Below, in pieces: positions 37,105 to 49,639 of a stretch of DNA of 64,000 nucleotides (its first letter is position 1; every line of letters starts with the position of its first letter). Both the position numbers and the translations under genes were made by a program. The stretch is from Reticulascus tulasneorum (Eukaryota; Ascomycota; Sordariomycetes; Glomerellales; Reticulascaceae). Location of the stretch: assembly GCA_001557505.1 (NCBI GenBank), contig LSAX01000012.1:744001-808000 (forward strand), written 5' to 3'. Below the pieces are notes generated by a model. It was not told the origin of the DNA. It searched no databases and saw only the letters and a program-made list of their open reading frames with translations.

Positions 37105-39955
37105 TTAAATAATGGGGAGTTGGTGAAGCTCGGAGCTGGACGAGAACGTTACCAAGATAACTCGACCCGAAGAACACCTGACTGCCACCGTCGATCCTTT
37201 TGCATCTGTGTCTCCTGGTCGATACGATGGCGGTAGCCACAGCACCCTGTGTGAATCCCATGTGACCCACTTACGGCAGTCGCTAAGTCCAGCTCCACGA
37301 CGATCGATACGTGGCGGGATAGGGATGGGCACTGGTCCTGGCGTTGTCGGCAGCGGGCCCGCCATCGGTGCTACTGCAAATGTAGCTGAAGTCAGTAGTA
37401 GGGATAAAAGAGGGCTCGTCATTATAAAATCGCCAATGCCTGTATAGAGAGAGGACCCAGTCAAATCGAAGGCGAGGCGAATGATACTTGCGCGACACTG
37501 AGCGTCGCCGTACAAGCGCCTGTAGCAACATCCCAAAGTTTAATAGTCTTATCGTCAGATGCTGAAGCAAGTATCGTCGAGTCGGGTGAGAAAACGACAG
37601 AGCGAACCCAATCGCTATGGCCCTCGAGTGTCATCGTACATGCATTCCAGTCTGAATCTACCTGCGGCGCTAGAGAGAGCCAATTTGAAAACTGATTTCG
37701 GAATGTCTTTCGGACGACGCTATGCTCTGGCGCAAATACGATGGCAGAATAGTAGACTTGGAGAGGTGATATATCGAGAATAGAATGATTATTTAGAATA
37801 ACACGCCGCGTATCTAGAAGAAATGCTGAGACGCTGCCGCTATCTTCCGGCTATAAAAGAATCAGTAAAATTACGTGTGATCGAGTGTAAAGAACCCACA
37901 TCAAGCAAGCCTAGCAAGCTGTTTACCATATCGATACTTTCCGAGACTCGGCCCAACAGGCTTAACGCCTCGAGCCAGTGCAGGAGATGGTGGGTCAGAA
38001 AACATTCGACAAGATCGCCGTCTCGTATCATACGCCCGCTTTCCTTCCAGTGGTAGACCCAGTACCGACAGGCGTATTGGACCTCAGGCGGTAGGCCGGA
38101 AGTAATCGTCTCCTGGTCAATCTCCGACCGACATGTCCCTGGCAGACGCAGCCCGCAGACGTCTCTCCTCAGGGTGTCGTCCGTTGATAGCAGCTGAAGG
38201 CACCGGACCGCTAGTTGCTCATGGGTTTGTCGTTCATCAACCCAGAACGGGTGCTTTTCTTGTTCTTCGTCTTTCTTGGCAGCAACAAGAAAGTCGCGAA
38301 AGGACAGGTGAAGTAGCCGCACCGGGACACTTGGGTCCGAAGGAATGTGTAAGACGGAGTGGAGAAAGTCGAGTTGATCTTCAATAGCGGCTACAGACAT
38401 TGCTATGAGGCGCGCGAGGGAAGATATTGAAAGCGGGCTAGCGAGAATGACAATGGACCCAACGATTTGCTTGAACTTCTTTACCACCTCTCGATGCTCA
38501 GATTCAGGGAGCCCAACTGATAGTTGATGGAGCACAGGGAGGTATGTTGCGTCTAGGTTTGACTTCCGGCTATCCTGGTGCTCTATGATTCTCGCTAGCT
38601 GGTCCTTCGGACCACCAAGCCTTCGGTCCTGAATGAAGCGACAGACAGTTGCGGCGAAGATAAATAGAGGGATGGCCATGTCAACTAGTTTTTGGATATT
38701 CGCCACGCCCGGCCAGTTGGTAGGCAGCTGCCGGTTTGATGTGACCGACTTGTTGTAATCCTGCCGTATCTTGGAGAGTTCGTGCTGAACGAATGCGGTG
38801 ATGTCGTCCTCAACGACGCCTCTAGGGATCTGGTGGAGGGTTAGATCTTCGTACTTCCCACTTATATCCTTGAAGCCGAGCCGTATAGGCAGCTCGGGTC
38901 GACTAGTAACAAAGAATCTTAAGCGGATAGATCTAAAATGCTTCGCTTGCGATAGAAGGTGAATAATAAGCCTCACATGCTCAAGATTGTCGCATTCATC
39001 AAGCGCGTCCACAACGATAACCATTGTTGACGGCTTCGAATGGATGGGTAGCTTTTGGATTGGGTTCGCAATAAGCTTGTCGAACTGCGTCTTTGCCAAC
39101 TTTTCATGGACAGCAGGATCGGCCTCAATCTCGTTACGAACGTGCGGGGCCAGGGCCGGCAGCCGGTGGACAAGCTGAGCAGCGATTGTAGGGAATAAGA
39201 AAGCCGCGCGACCGCGGTCACCTTCGCCCCGCTTGAAGAAGAAGCTAGCTCCGAGCATGCCCTTGTCGGCAAACGCCTGCGCTACACTTCGGGATATTGT
39301 AGACTTGCCAGTGCCGGCCATGCCATTCAGCCAAAAGAGGCATTCCCCGTCGCTAGCTGTGCCCCATGCCATTATCTGCTGTAGGATGTCAACCCGGGTG
39401 CCGGGATGACACCCAGCGTTGTCGGTATCAGCGAAAGAATCAAAGGTGGCCCCTCCTGCGGTGCGCAGTTTTGACAGTACAATCTCCTGGTGCACATCAA
39501 GCACCAATGACCCTGATATTGTTTAGCGCTCGCTCAGGCTTGGAGTATGTTACGTACGTTTGGTTGACGTGAAGGTCTAGAGAGATTGCGCTCCTGTATC
39601 TCTCCAGCTTCTTGATTATCTCGGCCACCTCCAACTTCTTAAACGGCCACGTTATCATCTTCCATTTTGTTCCCTCTTCGAGCTTGGCGGACAGCTCGTC
39701 CAACTGCAGTCGGCAATCCGCGACCCCGCGGCGCACGTTCTGAGAAGCGTCGATTTTCGCGCCATGCGGGCCGGCAAGGAGTCGTTCGACATCTTTCAGC
39801 GTCGCCGAGACCCTGTCGGCCTCGTTCAGAAGGTCCCGGATGTCACGAGGGGCCCGCTTAAAATCGGCACAATACATAGAGCAGAGCACGCCGGCCTTGA
39901 TGAACAGATCAACGACGGCGATGACGTTTGCTGCAAGTCCCAGAGCCTCCGCCAT
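37105..39955 (-). pseudogene. NACHT/WD40 STAND protein, probably broken
   Basis: Fungal STAND receptor of the HET-E/HNWD class. First exon from ATG 39955: fungal STAND N-terminal helical domain (MAEALGLAANVIAVVDLF). NACHT follows (39507-37900): Walker A GMAGTGKST, Walker B VIVVDALDECD, FVTSRPELPIR. A 49-bp intron (37851-37899; GTGGGT...TTTATAG) joins in frame to [15 protein letters not shown], a linker ([15 protein letters not shown]) and one WD40 repeat ([17 protein letters not shown]...IKLWDVATG, about 37620-37500). The usual C-terminal segment (WVTWDSHRVLWLPPSYRP) then appears in another frame to 37105, and about 11 extra bases near 37488 explain the shift. At the first junction (39507-39555) the natural GTACGT...ATCAG splice leaves the frame off by one. 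Two frame problems suggest a recent pseudogene; sequencing error or unusual splicing is possible. Confidence 0.72.
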
Positions 39956-41579
39956 GGGAAATTACGCGAACAGGGCCGGATGGAATGAAACAAGTGTCAG
40001 CGAGCCGGGTCGCCGCTTTCTGACAAATAAGTCCTGCCGTGTCGAAGTGGCTGTAGAGTCTTATCGGGTGCCCCCTGTTGTCGGGCGTGATAGGCTTTGG
40101 TTGGCAGGGCGTGGTCAACGGGATGGCTTGTCGGGCCGCGTGCCTTGATGCTGATCTAATTATTGAGAGGTTGCGAGCCCGAAATTACAGCTATTCCTTT
40201 GGACTGCTACAGCCATGTTCGAAACAGGAAATGGTTCTTTAGAAAACAGACTCGTCCTGCAGGTCAGGTAGCATGCATGCTGTCGAGAGACTATGGCTTA
40301 TACCGTTATACGGTCTAGTTGCCTAATTACACAAGCTCTCCGAAATGGAAGGGGAAAGGTGGCGTGGCTTAGCACAACCTAGGTGAGCCTTTCAAATGGC
40401 ACTGCGACCAGAATGCTGGATTTGCTAACAATGCATTGTGCATAGGTACCTCCAGCTACAGTACATTAGGTACTTTAGTTAACAGCTCTCTTTTAGCAAG
40501 GCTAATAAATTGTCCATTTTCCGGCTTTTTTTTTTTTAGCACTTACTATGTAAGAAGTAGGAAGTACTGCTGAGTTGCGAAACGCTGGTGGTCCGTGCGT
40601 CTACACCATTTGAGAGCCGAAGGCGCAAATGGTGGGGGCATACGACCACACTTTGGTGTTGGTTGGGCTTGCACCATGAGTGCGACCGGTCACGTGCTCC
40701 TCTCGCCTGCAGGCACACTGTGTGCTGAACCAGCATATCCCTTGGGTTGTTTGAGTGGGAGGCGAGATTCACTTCACAGGCAAGATGCCTCCAGCAGGCC
40801 TTTATCTGTCATCGCCATGCAGGAAGTTATTACTAGATACAGCTAGGAGCGAATCGGTTTCCTGTTCGCCGTAACACCTTTAACCATTCATACGTTTAGA
40901 TCACGCTTGGTACAGTATGTATAAAGGTTTTCACACTAAGTACATAAGTTACCTAAGAAGTCAGCAGGATCAGGTCTTGCCGCTCCGCTTGCGGGTCTAG
41001 GTGCCGTTGTTCCTCCGCATTTAACTGCGTCCGAATGTCTTGTGGAACATCGTCATGTGTCTCGAGCTTGTCACCTTGCTGAGCGAACTTCACTAGGCTC
41101 CTCGCGTGAAGACCCATGGCCTTGTACTGCTTTTTAAAACGCTGAATCATGTGACAAAGGCCGAATTTCCTACCACCTGCCAATCATAACCCATGCAGGC
41201 AGGTTGCCTGTTTCTTCCAGCTTCCAAGTTGATTTTCATCTCCAGCACGTGACTTGATCTTCCCAAAGAATCCTTTCGCTCAGTCTACCGCCGAAGAGCA
41301 TAAGGAAAACCCGAAATTTTTCTTAATCAACATGAAGTTTGTCTTAGCCGTGCTGCAGCTCGACTATGTTAGGAATGGAATACCTCGTGTTGTTGACGGG
41401 TCGTCGTGAATGGACGTTCACACGCTCCCATGGAAACTCAGCCGCACGAGGCTGGCGGCTAGCCCTCTATTCCTGTTCTCCTGGCAGCCCGACGTCGAGA
41501 TGATGTTTCAAGTCGGCGCAGGCTAAGGAAGTTTATCAGAAAGAAGCAGAGCAAGAAGAATACGGCAAATCAATTGATT
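39956..41579. promoter_or_regulatory. Intergenic region between the NACHT gene and NLR3
   Basis: Divergent spacer with no supported gene. It carries a T-tract at 40528-40540 and CACGTG at 41246-41251 about 330 bp before the NLR3 ATG. The NLR1, NLR2 and NLR5 upstream regions also have CACGTG, but the tgctgccagcctt motif is not seen here. Confidence 0.4.
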
Positions 41580-44500
41580 ATGAACCGGACATTCCGTGTC
41601 CGTGGCGTGCCCCTCGACTGGGACGCCGACCGCCTGAAATCCTTCCTCGCCGACAAGCACGACTTTACAGATCCAGCCATCAAGTCACTCACCCACGAAA
41701 TCCATGGCCAGTCGCTTGTAGCCACGGTTTCGTTCCAGAGCATCCCTCTGCAGTTACAGACGCCCCAGCCGGATCGCCCTTGGCAGACTTCTCTTCCGCC
41801 TTCGAATTACTCCGCCCGACCACAATATTTAACTGTCGACGGAGGCTTTCTCGGCATCACTACCCTATATGCTCCTCCTTCGCAAGATCATCAAGTTGAG
41901 TAAGTATCCTAGACTGCGACTGAGCAATCAGCACGTGCTGACTACTCTAGTGTTATCGCAGTATCAGGCCTTGGCGGGCACGCATTCGGATCATACAAGG
42001 AGAGGGGTGGAGACTATATGTGGCTGCGGGATTCACTCCCGTATGATCTGACGAGGGATGGCGAAGACGTTCGGATGGCGCGAGTGATGGTCTATGGCCA
42101 CGAATCGAGACTTCACCAAAGCGAGAGCTTCCAGAACTTGGAAGATCTTTCGACATCATTCCATGCGAGTCTCCTAGCGCTCGCTAGGACACGGACCATT
42201 AAGCCAATCATCTTTGTCGCACATAGTCTAGGGGGCCTTATTGTTAAACAGGTATGTTCACGTTGTTAATCTACTTGACCGCGTTCTCACGATGAATAGA
42301 CCCTGATATCACTGTCAAAGTCGGAGAGTGAAGACGACCAGAAACTTGTCCGCGCAGTTTATGGAATCGCCTTCTTCGGCGTTCCACATGATGGCATGGA
42401 CATCAGCTCACTCCTCCCTATAGTAGGCGATCAGCCGAATCGATTCCTCGTCGAGTCCATCGGACGCATCAACTCGCAGGTCCTCAGCATCCAGCAGCGA
42501 GAATTCCCGGCAGCAATAGGTAGCAAGGGCGAATCTGAGATAGTCTGTTTCTACGAGACTCGGTTTTCGCCCACAGCTATACAGGTGCGTTTATCACTGG
42601 TTATACACACAACGTGCTAACGTATAATAGGATGAAAACGGCCGCTGGGCGATGAATGGTCCTGCAGCAGTCCTCGTTGACAAAACATCGGCCATCCACT
42701 GCCGACCTTGGGAGACTGGCCCAGAGCATATATGTGCCATCGACCGCACTCACTCGGAGATGGTAAAATTTGGGCCCGGGGACCACGAATATGAGAAGGC
42801 TCTTCAGAGACTTAAAGGTCTAACTTGGCGGGCGATTAGAACAACCTCATCTCGGTTACCAAAGCGCCATTACGCCGTCCCGATCGAGACGGTTCAAAGC
42901 TATACCCAGCGAGATACGCTGTGGAAAGAACTTGAGGAGAATATGCGAATACGACATGAGAACGCAACCGTTCCGCACGCTGTCGCAATTACCGGACTAG
43001 GCGGTGCCGGCAAATCGCAGCTAGCATTGAAATATGCAGAGAAGCACAAAGACCGATACAACCCAACTCTATGGATTGATGCAACAGATGAGGAGGCAGT
43101 GCGATCTAGTTTTGAAAGATTCGCTGCGGAGCTTGGGCTCGCGGTAGACCGAAACGAAAGACAAGGGTTGGCTATGGTTGATGGCGGGCTTGTTCAGACA
43201 GTGCTCCGATGGCTCCGCGACCGAACAGAGGCGGATGACGAATGGCTTGTTATCGTCGACAATGCCGACGACGTCAGCTGGGGAATAAAGAAGATAATTC
43301 CGAGAGGGAAGCAAGGAAGCATTATCATCACCAGTCAGGATGGCCGGAGTCCAATGCTCATCCCTGGCGCCTGCGAACAGGTTCAGGTTGGTGTTATGTC
43401 GCCGCTGGAAGGTGTAACGCTTCTTCTTCAACATCTCCCTTTAGTTGACGCGACTTCGGGGAAAATTCGGCAAACATGTGACGCGGTGACGAAACAGCTT
43501 GGATATCTGCCGCTTGCAATTGATCTTGCGGGTGCCTACATTGGCAACGATCGAGCGCCGGAACAGGCTCTGATACAATATTTAGCGGACTATGATAGGC
43601 ATCGTGACGAGCTCCTGCAGATGGATGGTTTTCGCGGACTACTGCCAACACAGAAGACGGTGTGGACAGTATGGGATACGACACTAGATAAGATCACGAG
43701 GGACTATGGACACCTAGAACCTGGTCTACTGCTGATGTTTCTTGCGCACTTTAAAGGCAATATTGTTCAGGATGAAATGTTCCGTCTTGCAGCACATGGC
43801 ACGACGATCGTCGACGATGAAATGATTGACCAAATTCCTAATGAACTCCGGCAATTTTTCCAGCACGATGGCGAGAAATGGGATAGTTTCCTGTTCAGAC
43901 AGAGTTGCAATGTTCTAGCTCGGTATAGCCTGCTACAGCACTCGGCCGGGGAGTGGAATGGTGTGACGATGCATGGGTTGGTGCAGTGGCGGGCAATGCA
44001 CAGCGAACAAAACCGACCATGGCGATGGTGGTACCTGATATTCACAGTGGCAGCATGCTGTCAAGTTACAAAGGAGCAACACCAGCCCCAGTTCCGTCGA
44101 CACCTAATAGTGCACCTTCCAGACAAATGCGAAGGCTACATGGATGAGAGTGCCGCTGTGAAGAGCCATGAAAGCTTTATAGGGAGCATGTTGGGTAGGG
44201 TGTATTATGATGAAGGCCGATGGGAGGAAGCCGAGAAGCTATTTGTGCAGGTGATGGAGACGAGCAAGACGAAGCTCGGGGCCGACCATCCCGACACGCT
44301 GACGAGCATGGCCAACCTAGCGTCGACATATTGGAACCAGGGCCGGTGGGCGGAGGCCGAGAAGCTATTTGTGCAGGTGATAGAGATTCGCAAGACGAAG
44401 CTCGGGGCCGACCATCCCGACACGCTGACGAGCATGGCCAACCTGGCGTCGACGTATAGGAACCAGGGCCGGTGGGCGGAGGCCGAGAAGCTAGAGGTAC

Positions 44501-45345
44501 AGGTGATAGAGACTCGCAAGACGAAGCTCGGGGCCGACCATCCCGACACGTTGACGAGCATGGCCAACCTGGCGGCGACATATAGGAACCAGGGCCGGTG
44601 GGCGGAGGCCGAGAAGCTAGAGGTGCAGGTGATGGAGACTCGCAAGACGAAGCTCGGGGCCGACCATCCCGACACGCTGACGAGCATGGCCAACCTGGCG
44701 GCGACATATAGGAACCAGGGCCGGTGGGCGGATGCCGAGAAGCTAGAGGTACAGGTGATGGAGACGAGCAAGACGAAGCTTGGGGCCGACCATCCCGACA
44801 CGCTGACGAGCATGGCCAACCTGGCGTCGACGTTTTGGAACCAGGGCCGGTGGGCGGAGGCCGAGAAGCTAGAGGTACAGGTGATGGAGACGAGCAAGAC
44901 GAAGCTTGGGGCCGACCATCCCGACACGCTGACGAGCATGGCCAACCTGGCGGCGACATATAGGAACCAGGGCCGGTGGGCGGAGGCCGAGAAGCTAGAG
45001 GTGCAGGTGATGGAGATTCGCAAGACGAAGCTCGGGGCCGACCATCCCGACACGCTGACGAGCATGGCCAACCTGGCGTCGACGTTTTGGAACCAGGGCC
45101 GGTGGGCGGAGGCCGAGAAGCTAGAGGTACAGGTGATGGAGACAAGCAAGACGAAGCTCGGGGCCGACCATCCCGACACGCTAATGATCATGAACAATCT
45201 AGCTTTCACATGGAAAGGGCAAGGTCGATATATAGACGCCTTTAAACTAATGGAGACATGTGTAGAGCGACGAGCGCGTATCCTAGGTGTTAATCACCCT
45301 GATACTCTTAGTTCTTCTATAATATTAACTCAGTGGCAGAATTAG
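41580..45345 (+). CDS. NLR3: alpha/beta-hydrolase/NB-ARC/TPR STAND receptor (about 1206 aa)
   Basis: NOD-like receptor with a lipase-like (SesB-type) effector domain. Exons: 41580-41899, 41951-42251, 42300-42584, 42631-45345 (1207 codons with stop); introns of 51, 48 and 46 bp are GT-AG and keep frame. The hydrolase domain (about residues 105-310) has VIAVSGLGGHAFGSY and the nucleophile elbow IIFVAHSLGGLIVKQ, with Ser at about residue 199, then GIAFFGVPHDG; it looks catalytically intact. NB-ARC starts near residue 423: ITGLGGAGKSQLAL, kinase-2 EWLVIVDNADD, GSIIITSQDGR, LGYLPLAIDLAGAYI. From about residue 830 there are seven near-identical TPR units (44281-45162) and two divergent ones. The effector and NB-ARC parts are unlike those of NLR2 and NLR5, yet the repeats are nearly the same. 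No damage seen; probably functional. Confidence 0.9.
44281..45162 (+). repeat. Seven exact-period 126-bp TPR repeats in NLR3
   Basis: Seven units of LGADHPDTLTSMANLAST type with GRWAEAEKLEVQVMETS. The Ala in WAEAE marks this array (Glu or Ser in NLR5, Glu in NLR2). Variable sites: STYW/STYR/ATYR/STFW, and L then F or E, and MET/IEI/IET, and R or S before KTKLG. Every unit has Asp after HP, unlike NLR5 (S, D or N). The period is exactly 126 bp. Confidence 0.95.
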
Positions 45346-46920
45346 TAATTAGATATTAATGTTATTAGTTGATAAGGTTTACTGTGTACTAAAAGGTATA
45401 AATAGAAACAGGCAAAAGACATTAAAACCCAGTGATCTAGTCAGGCCCTCACATGTTTTACAATACACCATTTTGTGTGACTGCGCTTGTGTACCTTACT
45501 CCTTATGTCTGCACCCCACATCATTTATAGCCTGACTCCAACACCGCGACTTAAAGTTGCTCGCTTAACTCTCTACCTGTTGGTCAAACAACAGGAATTA
45601 CCTAACAAGAGTTAGGCGATATTTACAACGGATTCTTATTAACAGGCTGAAGAGTATAAGAAGATCTCATGAGAAGTTCTAACATTATGCGGAGTCATGC
45701 TCGGTGACAAGCAGCCTGATACGAAGTTCGTACGCCCGACAACTTTTAGAACTCTGGTGGCAACAAGCCTTGTTATGAATCTCGCTGAAACGATTATAAG
45801 AGCTAACGTTTCGAAAAGAAATACTAGTAATCGGCCAACGGTAAAACAGCTGGGTGGGCAGTACTGACCAAACCCTGCGCACAACCTGTTCGAGTTAGGG
45901 AAGCGCTTAACAGCACTTTTTACTTGATGTTACTTGAGGTACTTGCCGCCATCCATTCGTGGACAAATTGCTTATTTCTATGGGCTATCTGTTAGCTACA
46001 TTTGGATGTCACGCAAACATATCGTATTTATGGTAACTGTTAAGTACCCGGCTGTTCTGTGCAGAATAGGCACCCGATTTCGCTCTCAGCAATACAGGAG
46101 ATTAGTGTTCACAAACGTGTTTAGCTGTGTAGTCCGGATCAAGCTTCGTCTTCCCTTTCGGTTCTTAAAGCACTTAAAAGCAAAGCGCTCACGATTTGCT
46201 TCTCCTCTAAATCATAACCTTTAAGTTATAATTAGCTCTTGGATGACGTTAGCACTCAAGCATACTAATTTACACATAGTGCATAAGCCCCACAGTTACC
46301 TGTTCTGACAATATTTTACAGGTTGAAAAGCTGAACCGGGACCTGAATTTTATTGTACAAAACAAAAAGAAATCTTTGTTCAAAATCCTTAAAACCCAAT
46401 AGAGCAGTTAGTGTTTGCATGTCACGTTGTAATTAATAGTATTAACAACTGTGGTACACAACGATATGGGCGACAGACACGGTACTCTGCCACTACAAAT
46501 GATAGAATTGAACTCACAGCAAGGGAGCTGAGTCCATTGACAGAAGACGGCTTGGCGAGGCTAGATACACCCCTCATGTCCTGTGTCGGAGGCCGGGAGT
46601 TTCCAACGTATGTAATCTGTAGCTCGAAGTCTACTCCAGTATAAGTATCCACTAATTGTCTCATATAGGTAGTCACAAATCCAAGGTAGCTTACAGTAGT
46701 GCAAGACAACATATCTTGAAGGTCAGCATCTGACAGCTGTGTTTCTTCGTTCAAATAGGTAACTCCTGTTGACAAATTGTAGACAATTTGAAAGTCTATC
46801 TTCGCTGTACAATCTGGCTTTAAATTTACTAGAGGAAAGTCTATCAACAACCCACGAGCAGCAAAGGTGAGACATGAGTAGCACTTCCGGGGTCAAATTG
46901 CGCTTGGCAGAATTGACACC
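45346..46920. other. NLR3 downstream region
   Basis: No supported gene. 46238-46365 is homologous to the distal part of the 3' flanks of NLR1, NLR2 and NLR5 (acactaattt...cataagccccacagt...gttgaaaagctgaac). The first 850 bp after the stop are not, which suggests an insertion or different breakpoint. A minus-strand frame at 46422-46850 (about 142 codons, TTG-started, segment NLSTGVTYLNEETQLSDADL) looks protein-like but is unassigned. Confidence 0.4.
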
Positions 46921-48500
46921 GTGAGCCTCGGGCTATTGCCAATTGAACTGCTTGTTCCAGAGCTTATGGATGAGATCCTGTTTCACCTGCTTTGGTGGCC
47001 AATGCCCGTCTTGGCCAGTGTAGCAAGAATATCTGGCAATGCCTGCCATCCGTTCTCTACGAGTCTGCGCATAGCCCAACCGAGCGTCAAAATAGGCGTG
47101 CGAGCGCAAAGTGGTTGGCACCATTCGTCTCGCTATCTTCTATGACGCATCCGTCAGCGTCATTCTCTTGTCCTGAGCGCCGTTTCAATCTCCTTGTTTC
47201 CCGTCCGATGATGCTTCTCCAGGCCTGGGACAGACCCTTACGCTGCACGTGGCTGCCAAAAATCGTCAGATAAGATACCTTCCGTTATTGACCGAGCTCG
47301 GTGCTAGAGCGGATGACCAAGAGATTGATCCATGCAGGACTGGCTTTACAACTTTCCCAGAATCTGCGTGATGAAGCCTTACTGTCAGTCATCGCAAGCG
47401 GCTGCCGTGCAACATATTTTTACTTTTTCGGGTCGCGTATGCTGCTCCATAGCAGCGCGAATCCCCACTACGTGCGAAGTGATGGCCGGAAAGCTGGGTC
47501 CCTGTAGCCTTTGTCTTCAGCACTCATATTACACCGGCCGGATCTATTCCAATTTTCTTTTCGGAAAGGGGTGGAGACATCAATGGTATGACTGATTTGT
47601 ATCCATTTGCGCGCCACATCCCACTCCATGTGCCTGTGTTTGCTGCCGCACAAGCCCCGAGGGAGGACGGGACAGGACCGGTCCAGTGGTGTCTGGATTA
47701 TGGTGCGAACATTGACGTCAACGTGGCAATTCTTCAAACGGCATGCAGTCTCCTTTATAACGCTGTTGTTAGCAATTATATTAGACACTGTCTCTAACTG
47801 AAACGACGAAGAGGCCGTTCCCATGGCCATGGAGAGACTTAAGTATCTCCTAAATAATAGATGGACACCTGGAAGCCAGACGAAAACTCAGGAGGCCCTA
47901 ATACTGGGCCAAGGACACTATCGGTATGTTGCCGACTTATCCGCCAAGCTGCTCCACGACCAATGGGGCATCCACCACCTCGCCGACACAGACTTTCTTT
48001 CCGCTATTAAACTCGTCATCCGCCATAAAGCTCGTCATACGCAAATCGGCGAACCCCTTGCCCATTACAATTATCCGAAAATTCATATCGACCACGTCCT
48101 CCGAGCCTGGCAGGACAGGTTGACCACGTTACTTTCTAATCCAGCCTACCAGCAAGATTTCGATATTTTTCTCTTCAGTTATATTATCGCAAGAGGCACC
48201 TTGCTCTCACTGAATGCCGGGGATAGCTACAAGTCGACCGCGACGGATATGGCGTGCAGTACAGATAAGGCAGCTCTTCGCCCGCGCTACGGCGATCCGC
48301 CTCGTCGAATGTGGTGCCAACGTCAACGCGAGACCGACAATAGGTGGCTCAACAGCACTGCATACTCTCTGTTGGCACTAAGGCAAATTGAGGTAAACTG
48401 CTGGCTGGTATGACAAGATACTTCACCCGTGGGAGGACGAGTTCCTGCGATTTCTGGTCCAGAAATGCGACGCCAATACGAGGGAAGAGTGGGCAAGGTA
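46921..48500 (+). pseudogene. F-box/ankyrin-repeat protein relic
   Basis: Plus-strand pieces in shifting frames. An F-box-like start reads LMDEILFHL...MPVLASVARIS (46960-47035). Ankyrin-like segments follow: HVAAKNRQIRYLPLLTELGA (47245-47304), VQWCLDYGANIDVN (47680-47721), RLVECGANVNA (about 48300) and EDEFLRFLVQKCDANTREEW (about 48435-48495). These are normally substrate-recruiting F-box proteins or ankyrin scaffolds. The pieces lie in different frames with stops between, so this is a relic. The boundaries are approximate, and introns I missed could explain part of the fragmentation. Confidence 0.6.
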
Positions 48501-48997
48501 AGACCACCGGGGAAATGCTAAAGTTCGAGTTGCCCGTGCTCCAGCAAGGGAAAGAAGGATAGCGGCCGACGCCGCAATAGCGGGCTCGGGGAAGCTGAAT
48601 GGGGGCTAAATTGCCCCCCTGTAGGAAAGGGCGGTGGTACCCGTCTGACTTAACGAGCGGCATAAGCAGACGGAGTTGTGTTTCTTGATTGGTGAAGTCA
48701 ACCAAGACAGCTCATTGGAGGAATTCTCCGTCCTATCTATAATGAGAAATGAGGTGCAATGTTATTAGTCCGGCTTGGCCTTGTTGCATATGGTTGCTAC
48801 AGAACTTTCGTCGTTGGCTGTCAGCCCTAGACTACTACTGTGTACTTATTCGATTTAGCTCTGAGATTATGACTTAATCTGTGGGCTTACTAGCCACGAG
48901 GCCGGTCGGTCCGCTTACTCTCCTTTTAAAGAACTAGTCGCTATAGATGCACTTCCTGCCAAGGGCATGGTCAGATATGTGTCTTGGAGGAATTCTT

Positions 48998-49635
48998 TAT
49001 GTCACCGTTGCGCTAATAGTCCCTAGCAGCTGTGACTCTTTTTGTCTGGGAGACAGCTGTGTGATCAAGGCGACCAGCAGCGACATTTCCGCTGATCAAA
49101 TTATCCTATGGAATTCCTAACATAGGCTTAGATTGTAGCGCTATGTGGGCAGACTACTAGGTTTGCGTTTCTGCCATCGGTCACAGCCTTGTAACATCTT
49201 TGAAGAGAACCACCGCCACAATTACAAGCAACGGGGTCGCCACCTCAGTGCCCCATCCAGCCTGTTATGGTTAAGTACAATAACTAATCTCGATTGCTGC
49301 TAGGGAGGTCACTACAGTTGCACCTCCATCATCGGGCACAGCCCAGCGATTCCCACGACAAGCAAAGGCAACGGTATCACCATGCCTGGTTCGTTGCATT
49401 TCTCCCGCCTTCTCCCTTAAGCAGCAGTGTTCGATAATTTAGACTCCCCATAGAAGCGCTGTCTAGGCCATTACGGCTGACCTCTACGCGCTGTGAGATA
49501 GGTATGGTGGGAAATTGTGACTGTCGTGCCACAGCATGGGATCACGGTGCTCAATCATCAAGTGGAATTCAGCTGTTGGGTCGAGTTGCACTGGACTCTG
49601 GACAAATATGTGAGCTTGTGTTGCTGAGTTTTAAT
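48998..49635 (+). pseudogene. LysM-domain secreted protein relic
   Basis: Segments typical of fungal multi-LysM chitin-binding proteins. First unit: SSCDSFCLGDSCVIKATSSD then DQIILWNS, with a frameshift before NIGLDCSAMWADY, an in-frame TAG, and VCVSAIG. Then come a Thr-rich linker (TTATITSNGVATSV), another linker, and a second LysM unit in a different frame with SRCSIIKWNSAVGSSCTGLW (49540-49599). Intact homologues bind chitin fragments and dampen host or competitor recognition. Here several stops and frameshifts break the frame. No signal peptide part is seen. Confidence 0.68.
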
Positions 49636-49639
49636 GTTA

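Noticed and set aside
37851..37899. Natural end of the NACHT protein at the TAG near 37840
   Set aside because: A 49-bp GT-AG intron just upstream gives an in-frame join to the conserved linker and WD40 repeat, so the stop lies in a wrong frame.
44177..45209. Two long overlapping minus-strand frames (over 320 codons) opposite the NLR3 repeats
   Set aside because: The 126-bp unit happens to lack stops in several frames and its length is a multiple of three, so every array gives long antisense frames. The same occurs opposite NLR2 (27254-27649) and NLR5 (60357-60926). No starts, introns or domains support them.
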